Assembly (NCBI GenBank): GCA_019359075.1
Contig: JAHHIB010000003.1
Coordinates: 1-64,000, forward strand
Direction: 5' to 3'
DNA from: Kalymmatonema hyalinum WJT4-NPBG1
GTDB taxonomy: Bacteria; Cyanobacteriota; Cyanobacteriia; Cyanobacteriales; Nostocaceae
Length of the DNA: 64,000 nucleotides
Of the stretch, positions 8,606 through 15,908 are shown piece by piece. Below the pieces are notes generated by a model, which was not told the origin of the DNA, made no database searches, and was given only the letters and a program-made list of their open reading frames with translations. Position numbers and translations under genes: made by a program. The stretch's first letter is position 1, and the number at the start of each line of letters is the position of its first letter.

Positions 8606-9049
8606 ATGACAATAAGTTTGAGTACTGATAGTACACAACCAGCTCCACGCTGGAACCTGATTGGTTTTCTGACGCTAGCTGTACTCTTCAATCTCTGTCT
8701 GAATGCCCAAGTGTTGACGGTTGGACTAGCGTACTTTTACAATCCCGAGTGGTGGAACATTCATGTTTGGCTGGTGCGTGGGTACGGTGGATTAACAGTG
8801 ATCCTGCTTTTATGGGTGTACCTGGTTCCATTTCCTCGCAGAGTGCGGAGCCTGACAGCAAGTATGCCAGTGCTGCTGGGATTGCAATTTCTCACGATTC
8901 ACTTAAAATCACCGTTACCTTTGGGAGTACTTCACCCACTGATCGGATTTACGCTGTTCTCTGTTTCCACAACGTTAGTCCATCGCGCGCAGCGTGTAGC
9001 GTTCCCCAAGCTTGATACTGAGGGTGATATCGAGTTGATTTCGCAATAA
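8606..9049 (+). CDS. Small four-helix membrane protein (DUF6220-like)
   Basis: The 147-residue protein has about four hydrophobic helices, with segments NLIGFLTLAVLFNLCLNAQV, LTVILLLWVYLV, MPVLLGLQFLTI and GVLHPLIGFTLFSVSTTLV. The GxHPLxGF-like motif and length match DUF6220-type membrane proteins of unknown function. It lies 120 nt downstream of the DJ-1 gene on the same strand and directly before degraded devBC sequence. The function is unknown. Confidence 0.65.
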   Translation: MTISLSTDSTQPAPRWNLIGFLTLAVLFNLCLNAQVLTVGLAYFYNPEWWNIHVWLVRGYGGLTVILLLWVYLVPFPRRVRSLTASMPVLLGLQFLTIHLKSPLPLGVLHPLIGFTLFSVSTTLVHRAQRVAFPKLDTEGDIELISQ

Positions 9050-9070
9050 TTCTGTGATTCTACTGGGAAA

Positions 9071-9217
9071 AATGTTGCTTACTTACCAACAACTACTCAG
9101 GCACAACTCAACGAAGTCAAAGCCAATCAGAACCGCACTGCTGACACGTTGCGTACCCAAATCAATCGAGCCAAAGCGACGTTAAACCAGATTGCCGAAG
9201 TTCGTCCTGTGGATGGG
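9071..9217 (+). pseudogene. DevB-like membrane-fusion protein fragment
   Basis: A 48-codon open stretch encodes TTTQAQLNEVKANQNRTADT and ATLNQIAEVRPVD. This matches the alpha-helical hairpin region of DevB/HlyD-type membrane-fusion proteins of the DevBCA heterocyst glycolipid exporter. It ends at a TAA and runs straight into DevC-like sequence. The N- and C-terminal parts of devB are absent, so this is an internal remnant left by deletion. Confidence 0.7.
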
Positions 9218-9916
9218 TAATATTGCCAGTCAACTTCAGCAATATAACCGACTTTCAGCCCAACTTAATAACTTACAAATTCAAGTTGCGGGTGTCTTCA
9301 CAATGGGAGTTTCATTCTCGGCTGATGGCAATTTGATTGTCAGTGACTCTACTTTTTTGCGTTTGTTTCCAGAAGCCGATCAGATGAAATCGATGTCGGT
9401 TTAATCGTGTTGAAAACAGGTGCAAACATTGAGCAAGTGCAAACAAATTTAAAAGCCAAATTGCCAAATGATGTGCTGGTTCTCACCAAGGAAGAATTTA
9501 TAGAACGAGAGAAAACTTATTGGGGACAAAACAGACCTATCGGCGTTATCTTTGGATTCGGAAGTATTGTCGCTTTTTTGGTGGGAACAGTGATTGTTTA
9601 TCAGATTCTTTACTCTGATGTTTCCTTTTCACCTACCCGAATACGCCACGCTCAAAGCAATGGGCTATAGCGATCGCTACTTGATTGGCGTTTTGCTTCA
9701 AGAGGCTTTGATTTTAGCAATATTGGGTTTTATTCCGGAATTTACGATTTCACTTGGGCTTTACGGACTCATTGCAAAGGCGACGCTACTTCCCGTTCAA
9801 ATGACATTGAATCGCGCCAGACTCGTACTGTTTCTGACTGTTGTGATGTGTGTTGCATCGGGAGCGATCGCTCCCGGCGTAAGTTACAGTCTGCTGACCC
9901 TGCCGATATTTTCTAA
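9216..9916 (+). pseudogene. DevC-like ABC permease pseudogene (multiple frameshifts)
   Basis: The C-terminal half of a DevC-type ABC transporter permease is recognisable in three frames: VAGVFTMGVSFSADGNLI up to about 9398, then GLIVLKTGANIEQVQ through VGTVIVYQILYSDVS to about 9627, then HLPEYATLKAMGYSDRYL through SGAIA to about 9875. A last shift restores the normal ending RKLQSADPADIF with TAA at 9914-9916. At least three frameshifts separate the segments. The N-terminal half is missing, and a DevB fragment is joined directly upstream. No devA ATPase follows. This is a decayed devBC locus; functional copies presumably lie elsewhere. Confidence 0.8.
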
Positions 9917-9933
9917 TTCTTACTCATTAGTAG

Positions 9934-9958
9934 AAAAAAGCCCTCTTAAAAGAGGGCT
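9934..9958 (-). terminator. Hairpin after devC remnant
   Basis: AGCCCTCTT (9939-9947) pairs with AAGAGGGCT (9950-9958) around a 2-nt loop. It is preceded on the plus strand by AAAAAA, so the T run belongs to the minus strand. No minus-strand gene upstream is evident, so its use is unclear. Confidence 0.45.
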
Positions 9959-10348
9959 CAAATGTAATATGCTATAGTGCTATATATTCATACTTTAACT
10001 TTGTTATTACGTGTTTTGTACCTCCTTTAGATAGACGTATTTACAATTTTATTTGATTGAAAAAAAATAAAATATACATTAAGAAATCCCCCCTATCGGC
10101 AATGGAGGAAAATAGCAGGGGAGATTGGCGTGATGTTGGTGTTCATCCATTTTCTAGTATTAGTAAATATTAGCGAATTCTATACCACCAGATGGCAGAT
10201 ATAATTGTTAATTTATTATGTAATTTCCACTACAAAGTATTCACAGACACATAGAGATTTAATAAAAATCAATTCCAAGAGTAGAAGTTAGAGGAAAACA
10301 GAACTAGTTAGTTTGTAAATTGTGGAGTATTTTAGTTGCATTTTACTA
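9959..10348. other. Intergenic stretch
   Basis: AT-rich sequence with no credible reading frame, RNA gene or repeat recognised. It probably contains the promoter of the receiver-domain gene at 10349. Confidence 0.4.
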
Positions 10349-10759
10349 ATGGGTGAAATTTGCAAAACCATTTTGTTAGTCGAAGACGAGCCTGATGCAC
10401 GATTTTTAATCGTCACTTCATTTGAATTCGCTGAATTACCAGTCTCTTTTCAACTCGTTGAAAATGGGCAAGAAGCTATAAACTACTTGTCGGGTAAGCA
10501 GCCTTACGCTAACAGAGAGTGTTATCCACTACCAGTGATGATATTGACAAATATCAGGCTGCCCTATATGTCTGGTTTTGACTTACTTGAATGGGTTAAG
10601 CAGCATCCCAAACTGCAACATTTACCAGTTGTGGTAATGAGTGTCTCTGACGATCCAAATCATTTGATTCTAGCCGCTGGCTTAGGCGCTTGCTCCTACT
10701 TTGTTAAAACGTCATCTTACGATGATTTAATAGACATTGTGGTACAACAAATATTCTGA
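10349..10759 (+). CDS. Receiver-only response regulator with Asn at the phosphoacceptor site
   Basis: The 136-residue CheY-like protein resembles the cyanobacterial Rcp1-type group, with LVEDEPDAR at the acidic pocket, VVVMSVSDDP at the Ser/Thr switch and SYFVKT with the conserved Lys. The phosphoacceptor strand reads PVMILTNIRLPYMSGFDLLE where relatives have LLDLKLP, so the acceptor Asp is Asn (residue 68, codon AAT at 10550-10552). It should not be phosphorylated in the usual way and may act as a constitutive or decoy receiver. The frame is open from GTG 10322, but ATG 10349 directly precedes the domain. No kinase gene is adjacent. Confidence 0.85.
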   Translation: MGEICKTILLVEDEPDARFLIVTSFEFAELPVSFQLVENGQEAINYLSGKQPYANRECYPLPVMILTNIRLPYMSGFDLLEWVKQHPKLQHLPVVVMSVSDDPNHLILAAGLGACSYFVKTSSYDDLIDIVVQQIF

Positions 10760-11118
10760 CAGCAATGTTCTGTTGACTTCACATTGCCAATACCTATTAA
10801 CTAAAACTAACGCTAACTATTGTTAACCACTGCACTTTTTTCTGCTTTTCCCGACGGTAAGAAAAGAAAGTGAGGGTCTAGGGTGGATTCTAGGTGATGA
10901 TTTTGGTGTAATTCCAAGTGCGCCACTTAGTGGCACACTGGGTTCAGCAATGAACAAGCCCTACTCGGCACAGCGTTTAGGGGCAATTCTTGAAGCAATA
11001 TTCTCAAGTAGTGTTTTATTAATATATTTTATTTATCATTTTAATAAGAACAAACATTTGCTTTTATCAATAGAAGTTTCTAAACTAAAAGCAACCAGCT
11101 AGTAAGGGCTGTGCGCTG
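10760..11118. other. Intergenic stretch containing a pgeF-like fragment
   Basis: No intact gene is seen. The only recognisable content is a short minus-strand segment resembling the 3' end of pgeF (10827-10869), given separately. The remainder, to the Rrf2 start, is AT-rich and presumably promoter. Confidence 0.5.
10827..10869 (-). pseudogene. pgeF 3'-end fragment (partial duplication)
   Basis: Over 43 nt this matches 14096-14138, the 3' end of pgeF, at 39 positions. On the minus strand it encodes FFSYRREKQKKVQW, identical to the corresponding pgeF residues; most of the mismatches are silent. No other part of pgeF is present here. It is a relic of a partial duplication or of a second, lost copy. 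Confidence 0.6.
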
Positions 11119-11553
11119 ATGAAACTTTCAAACAAACTTGAATATGCAATTTTAGCCCTGCTAGAACTGGCTAAGCGTTATCATAGCGACGAATCTTTAC
11201 ACATTCGAGGGATAGCAGCGCTACAAAGTATACCAATTCGTTACTTAGAGCAGATCCTAGCAACATTAAGGAATGGGGGTTTGATTAAGAGCGTTCGCGG
11301 GTCAAAAGGTGGTTATGTCTTAGCACGAGACCCCAAAAAGATTACGGTTTTGGATGTTTTGAACTGTATTGAAGGTGTAGATGCTGTGCCTGCTCCCGAT
11401 TCCACTCCCCAAACAGTAGACAATGAGGTGATTGAGGAAGTTTGGGAACAAGCAAATCAAGCAGCTTACTCTGTGTTGCAAAAATGTACCCTTCAAGACC
11501 TTTGTGAGCAACAAGCAAGCAGACAACAAATGGAAAATATGTACTATATTTAA
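11119..11553 (+). CDS. Rrf2 family transcriptional regulator
   Basis: The 144-residue winged-helix protein opens with MKLSNKLEYAILALLELAKR, the standard Rrf2/IscR start, and contains the GLIKSVRGSKGGYVLAR wing. Cys residues at LNCIEG and KCTLQDLCEQ are present but not in the exact IscR triad spacing, so Fe-S binding is uncertain. It resembles the cyanobacterial slr0846-type group linked to iron and redox control. It is monocistronic, and no target is evident next to it. Confidence 0.85.
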   Translation: MKLSNKLEYAILALLELAKRYHSDESLHIRGIAALQSIPIRYLEQILATLRNGGLIKSVRGSKGGYVLARDPKKITVLDVLNCIEGVDAVPAPDSTPQTVDNEVIEEVWEQANQAAYSVLQKCTLQDLCEQQASRQQMENMYYI

Positions 11554-11601
11554 AGACCTAGTCGAGATCTCGACTAGTGAGAATGTTGATGAGATAGCGA
11601 C

Positions 11602-11861
11602 TCATTCTTGTGCCTGACGCGCTTGCTGAAACCGTTTTAGAATTTGGTTTACAAAAGTCTGCCCATCAATGGGGGGAGTATGGTCTGAAGCTGAGATTGC
11701 TGCGTCAATTTTTTCTCGTACGTCCTCCACCCATTCGGCATTAGCGAACCAATCGGCAGCAAACGTACCTGTGCCTTGGGCAGGTTGTCACCCTCGCTAG
11801 ACCACAAAAACGCCACAAACTGCGATAATGGCAAGCGAGGAAGATAAGTGTGGTAAATCAT
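11602..11861 (-). pseudogene. Chimeric remnant: AraC-type N-terminus joined to an unknown C-terminus
   Basis: The minus-strand 5' part (IYHTYLPRLPLSQFVAFLW, SSEGDNLPKAQVRLLPIG) matches the start of AraC-type regulators with a DUF6597-like N-terminal domain. Around 11745-11785 the coherent frame switches to AADWFANAEWVEDVREKID, then TPPIDGQTFVNQILKRFQQA and a TGA at 11602-11604. That tail resembles short cyanobacterial antitoxin-like or hypothetical proteins. Neither gene is complete, so a deletion probably fused the two. Identification of the second half is weak. Confidence 0.5.
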
Positions 11862-11908
11862 AGAGCGATCGCCACTGAATTGTTAGACCTGAACTGCACT
11901 AAAGTTTA

Positions 11909-12874
11909 CTAATCCTCCATGGGCTGGATCAACTCTTCTTCAGTGATTGTGACAGTCTTAAGCGGATTACGCTGTGAGACGGGCTTCGGATATGAACAAA
12001 TATCGATGGTGAGCAGGAAAATTGTCTTGTGATTATAAACCACTGTAGGAACAGTAAAAGCTTTGCTGGATACAGAAAAACATAAATCCCTATCAGTGAT
12101 TTTGAAGATGACTAGATAACCAAATGGTTCGTTATATTGTTGGGTATAAGTATAAATCTGATTAAAAGCCTTGCGAAGATACGACTTACTGCGATGATCA
12201 GCATCAAAAATCTTGGCATCAGCTAGAAGGGGATCTCCTGAACCTTGCGCTGCAATAATATCAATTTCACCTGATAGAGAAGATGGTTCAATTGTGAAAT
12301 CAAGCCCTTGATCATGTAGATAAGAGTAAAAATCAAGAGCAAGCAATTTTTCTGCTATCCGCGACTCACTTTTAGTCAACCCTAATAAGTGATCACGATG
12401 AAACCACTCGCTCCGGTGTTTATAGCGAATTAGAAGGTTTAAAGTAAATCTTTGATCATCAAGTTGTTCATCAAGATATTCATAGAATGGATTTAAGAAG
12501 AAAATTCTTATTATTTCCGTTATTTTAGCAGTTGATTTAAACTGAGCATATACTTGTGCAATCTTGGTAAGATGGTTCTCATAAGCTGGTTCAGAAAGTT
12601 TGCGAACTAGACGGTATCCAATAGCTGCTGCCTCTTCCTCGGATGCACCAACCCAATTTTTACCATTGAGGATGTCTGTAATAACATTTTCAGTCTCTGG
12701 ATATCTAGAAATTAATAAATCCATAATCCCAATGTAAGTTGGATTACTATCAAAGAATATCCAAAAATATTTTAAATACAGAATAAAGCTACTTGGATCA
12801 ACTGTGTCAAATTTTTGAATTCGTTTTTGAAGTTTATAACGCAGATTTTGAACAGCTTGAGAATGCATATTCAC
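11909..12874 (-). CDS. Hypothetical protein with PD-(D/E)XK nuclease-like core
   Basis: I do not recognise this 321-residue protein by name. The first ~190 residues are alpha-helical without known motifs. Around residues 205-230 the sequence SGEIDIIAAQGSGDPLLADAKIFD matches the pattern of a restriction-like nuclease core: an acidic residue before a hydrophobic strand, then D-x-K on the next strand. YLRKAFNQIYTYTQQYNEPFGYLVIF follows as the helix and strand of the fold. Such a domain in a stand-alone gene beside a toxin-antitoxin pair suggests a defence or recombination role, which is inferred. Base composition is more AT-rich than the housekeeping genes nearby. Confidence 0.6.
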   Translation of the reverse strand: MNMHSQAVQNLRYKLQKRIQKFDTVDPSSFILYLKYFWIFFDSNPTYIGIMDLLISRYPETENVITDILNGKNWVGASEEEAAAIGYRLVRKLSEPAYENHLTKIAQVYAQFKSTAKITEIIRIFFLNPFYEYLDEQLDDQRFTLNLLIRYKHRSEWFHRDHLLGLTKSESRIAEKLLALDFYSYLHDQGLDFTIEPSSLSGEIDIIAAQGSGDPLLADAKIFDADHRSKSYLRKAFNQIYTYTQQYNEPFGYLVIFKITDRDLCFSVSSKAFTVPTVVYNHKTIFLLTIDICSYPKPVSQRNPLKTVTITEEELIQPMED

Positions 12875-12984
12875 TTAAAGGTTTTGTATTTCCCTATTGT
12901 ATGAATCCAAGCATTTAACGTAAATACAGTTGCTCATTTATGATTCACGGTCAGCTGCAGTGTTAGCCTGCTGTTTGCTGGCGC

Positions 12985-13404
12985 TTAAAGCAATTCTAAT
13001 TCCAAAAACTCCTGAACCATCATAATCGGAATATCTCGAAATGGATTTAATATCAACAAATCAGCGTCTCCACTGACAATACAGGTTGCATTGCCACTTA
13101 CAGCCAACTCCAGATACTTGTCATCTTTTGGATCTCGGCAAGCCTCAATCTTTTCTCCCACTTCCACAAATTTTACTGTTTTCACGAAACCTGCTAAGAA
13201 CAACTTCCGCTCCACTCTGGTTACATACTTGTCAAATTTAGGTCTAGCTAGAACTTCTTCCAATTCCGACAGGACGGGGGTTGAGATCAAAACTATACCA
13301 GTTCCCTGAGCTTTATCCAAAGCTTGCCGCGCTCTACTTTCCTTGATGAGAACTGCACTGACAATAATATTGGTATCAAGAACAAATAACCGTTCAAGGC
13401 TCAT
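12985..13404 (-). CDS. PIN-domain toxin (VapC-like)
   Basis: The 139-residue PIN-fold ribonuclease of the putative toxin-component PIN family has FVLDTNIIVSAVL with the first catalytic Asp, an E in TPVLSELEEVL, and CRDPKDDKYLELA plus CIVSGDADLL completing the acidic metal site. VapC-type toxins cleave tRNA or other RNAs. The start overlaps the end of the upstream antitoxin gene by 11 nt (13394-13404), so the two are translationally coupled. All catalytic acids are present, so it is probably active. Confidence 0.88.
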   Translation of the reverse strand: MSLERLFVLDTNIIVSAVLIKESRARQALDKAQGTGIVLISTPVLSELEEVLARPKFDKYVTRVERKLFLAGFVKTVKFVEVGEKIEACRDPKDDKYLELAVSGNATCIVSGDADLLILNPFRDIPIMMVQEFLELELL

Positions 13405-13618
13405 TGAGAATAGACTCCAGAATTTCCGGCGTTAAGCCTCTGGCTCTTGCTCTGTCGCTGATTTCATCCATCAGTTCTCGAAGAAAAGCCACATCTTTAT
13501 CTACTTGTTTTTGGAGCAAGATACTGACTATGGCTTGAATCTTCTTGCGTTCTTGAGGAGATGCGGATTGGTAAGCCTCTGCAACCTCTGGGCTAACTTG
13601 GATCGTAATCTCTTGCAT
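13394..13618 (-). CDS. Antitoxin partner of the PIN toxin
   Basis: A 74-residue protein (MQEITIQVSPEVAEAYQSAS; an in-frame ATG at 13627 is also possible) is encoded directly upstream of the PIN toxin and overlaps it by 11 nt. The N-terminal strand followed by SPQERKKIQAIVSILLQ suggests a small DNA-binding antitoxin with a disordered C-terminal toxin-neutralising tail. This arrangement is common in cyanobacterial PIN toxin-antitoxin modules. The pair should repress its own promoter upstream of 13627. Confidence 0.8.
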   Translation of the reverse strand: MQEITIQVSPEVAEAYQSASPQERKKIQAIVSILLQKQVDKDVAFLRELMDEISDRARARGLTPEILESILNEP

Positions 13619-13703
13619 GGTTTCCATAAGCGAGAAATGAATTTCTTAATTGAGCTACTGTGACCAGTTGGATATCAAATAAATTAAACTGGCAATCACA
13701 GAA

Positions 13704-13904
13704 CTATTCTGTACTGAAGAACGGATCGGGACGAAAGCTTTGAATAACCAGCAGCGCACTGAACTCAGTTTCACCTAACTGAGCCGTCAACGCATCTAGG
13801 GCTTGCCCCGCAGTTTTGCCAACCGATTGCTTGTCACCTGCAATAGCGCGATAAGACTTTTCACCGTTTGGATTAGAGATTGGCAAAATAGCTACTGTAG
13901 TCAT
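13704..13904 (-). CDS. Small conserved hypothetical protein
   Basis: The 66-residue protein contains SYRAIAGDKQSVGKTAGQAL and DALTAQLGETEFSALLVIQS, a pattern I know from short cyanobacterial proteins near toxin-antitoxin genes. Relatives usually continue beyond RPDPFFSTE, so this copy may be truncated at its C-terminus by the TAG. No domain with known function is apparent. It lies about 80 nt upstream of the antitoxin on the same strand and could be part of that unit. Confidence 0.6.
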   Translation of the reverse strand: MTTVAILPISNPNGEKSYRAIAGDKQSVGKTAGQALDALTAQLGETEFSALLVIQSFRPDPFFSTE

Positions 13905-14068
13905 TCTTCTAACTGGGATTCGCTTGCCTCAAATTATAGCCCTAAGCAATATCAATCCGTGAACTGAGCTACGTAGCTTTGATTCAAAATGAGCGCCCCA
14001 CAGATAACATAGTGGCGTTACATGAAAGATGAACGTCTCACTGATAACAATTCGTTAGTTCCAGCCAA

Positions 14069-14872
14069 TCAGAGGTCATTGCTGACAATACCTGACCACT
14101 GAACTTTTTTCTGTTTTTCCCGGCGATAAGAAAAGAAATACTCTGGAGTTTGATAAGTACAATAAGGAGCGATCGCCATCTGTTCTGGACTCATTCCCAG
14201 TTGTTCCAACTGTAAGGCATTCACCCGCCGCACATCCAGCCGCACTCGTCCTGGTTCTGGATCTGGAAGTAAGGGCGAATTTGGCAGTTCGTACAATGCA
14301 GCTACAATTGCTTTTTCGTCATTTTGTGGTATAACGCTGTTCCCAACTTCTGCAGCGACTTGCTCGGAGACTTGATAAACTTCACCTGCGATCGCTGGTC
14401 CCATTGCAATTCGTAAATCTTGAAGTTTGCTGCCTTGTCCTTGCATTCGGGTGATAGCTTGCGGTACTATCTTGAGCGCAGTACCACGCCAACCCGCATG
14501 AATTGCTGTCACTTGTCCGGTTTTCTGATCAGCAATTAGCACGGGTGTGCAATCAGCGGTAGCTACCCATACTGCTTGTAAAGGCTGGTCGGATATTAAC
14601 CCATCTCCTGAAACCAAGGCAGAATCACCAACGCCATCGACTTCGTCCCCACCTTCTGTTAACTTATCTACAATTTCTTGGGGAGTGAGGACAGTATTGC
14701 CATGTACTTGTTTTAAGCGATAAACTGATGCGGACTGATGCAGTACCTTTGTCAGTTCCAGAGGGAGACTAGGCGAAAACTGCTGAGTAAAAAAGCCGTG
14801 ATGCCAGGGTTCCAGTAGACTACATGTCAGATAAGGTAGTCCTTCCCAAGTGCGCCAGTGCCAAGCGTGCAT
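14069..14872 (-). CDS. pgeF: Peptidoglycan editing factor PgeF (YfiH family)
   Basis: The 267-residue protein belongs to the YfiH/multicopper polyphenol oxidase-like family, now known as purine nucleoside-acting enzymes and peptidoglycan editing factors. Characteristic motifs are LKQVHGNTV (His ligand), VATADCTPVLI (Cys-containing) and AIHAGWRGTALKIV (second His), the Zn/catalytic triad. The C-terminus YFFSYRREKQKKVQW is duplicated as a fragment at 10827-10869. It is divergent from birA at 14950, with a 77-nt shared upstream region. Confidence 0.9.
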   Translation of the reverse strand: MHAWHWRTWEGLPYLTCSLLEPWHHGFFTQQFSPSLPLELTKVLHQSASVYRLKQVHGNTVLTPQEIVDKLTEGGDEVDGVGDSALVSGDGLISDQPLQAVWVATADCTPVLIADQKTGQVTAIHAGWRGTALKIVPQAITRMQGQGSKLQDLRIAMGPAIAGEVYQVSEQVAAEVGNSVIPQNDEKAIVAALYELPNSPLLPDPEPGRVRLDVRRVNALQLEQLGMSPEQMAIAPYCTYQTPEYFFSYRREKQKKVQWSGIVSNDL

Positions 14873-14949
14873 CTTTAACCGAACCTACAAACAAAATAAA
14901 AAGCAGCCAATTCATCCTAACTTGAACTAGTAAATTTGGGTAAACTGTT

Positions 14950-15762
14950 GTGGGATTGGATCGGCAAAAGTTGGAAGCTGCCCTTGAAGCAGGGCGCAAA
15001 AATACTTATTTACCATTTTCGCTACATCTTTTTGAAACTGTTTCTTCAACCAATCAAATCCTTTGGGACTTAGTGACTCAAGGCGCTGAACCAGGATGTG
15101 TCGTCATTGCCAATGAGCAGACAGCAGGACGAGGACAATGGGGTCGTCAGTGGATGTCCCAAAATGGGGGATTATATCTTTCGCTGGCGATCGCTCCCCA
15201 GCTAAGCGCCACGAACAGCTACCAACTCACACTGGCGACGGCTTGGGGAATTGCCAAACAATTGCGAAGCTGCGGCGTTCCTGTTGAAATTAAATGGCCG
15301 AATGATTTGGTCTTGCAGAGCCGCAAGCTATGCGGTATTTTGACAGAAACCAAAGTGCAGCAGGGACAAATCACCCAAGCAGTTATTGGTGTGGGCATGA
15401 ATTGGGCAAACCCAGTACCGGAAACTGGAATAAATCTGGCAATGTGGCAAGCAAATCAGCACACTAAACTTATCCCATCTTTAGAAATGCTGATCCTTGA
15501 AGTGTTAATCGGAATAGAATCTGGTATACAGTGCCTGTTTGAAGAAGGAGCCAATATATTAATATCCCGCTATCTAGAGTTGCTAACAAACATGGGTGAT
15601 AGAGTCTACGTCAACGAGACTGTAGGCACTGTAGTTGGTGTGACAAATACTGGGGAGCTTCGGGTTTGTATGGAAACAACAGAACTTAAATCAGTAAAAA
15701 CACCAGAAATTTACCTTCAGCCCGGTACAATCAGTTTGGGTTACTTTCATTCATCTGATTAA
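14950..15762 (+). CDS. birA: Biotin-[acetyl-CoA-carboxylase] ligase
   Basis: This biotin protein ligase attaches biotin to the acetyl-CoA carboxylase carrier protein. The 270-residue protein lacks the DNA-binding domain of E. coli BirA, as is usual in cyanobacteria. The catalytic core shows SSTNQ, TAGRGQWGRQW (biotinyl-5'-AMP loop), GLYLSLAI, KWPNDLVL and GVGMNW. The start is GTG at 14950. bioD lies about 15 kb away in the same window, so biotin genes are dispersed. Confidence 0.92.
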   Translation: MGLDRQKLEAALEAGRKNTYLPFSLHLFETVSSTNQILWDLVTQGAEPGCVVIANEQTAGRGQWGRQWMSQNGGLYLSLAIAPQLSATNSYQLTLATAWGIAKQLRSCGVPVEIKWPNDLVLQSRKLCGILTETKVQQGQITQAVIGVGMNWANPVPETGINLAMWQANQHTKLIPSLEMLILEVLIGIESGIQCLFEEGANILISRYLELLTNMGDRVYVNETVGTVVGVTNTGELRVCMETTELKSVKTPEIYLQPGTISLGYFHSSD

Positions 15763-15908
15763 GGAAGAACTTTACATTGGATAATGGTTTCGTAGTCAGC
15801 GCTTCAGCACTTACTACAAGCAAATCCCCCATCCAAAATCTAAAATTAACTGACAAATTACTGAGTTAATTTCTTTAAGCTAAATCCACACACAACACTA
15901 GAGAAACA

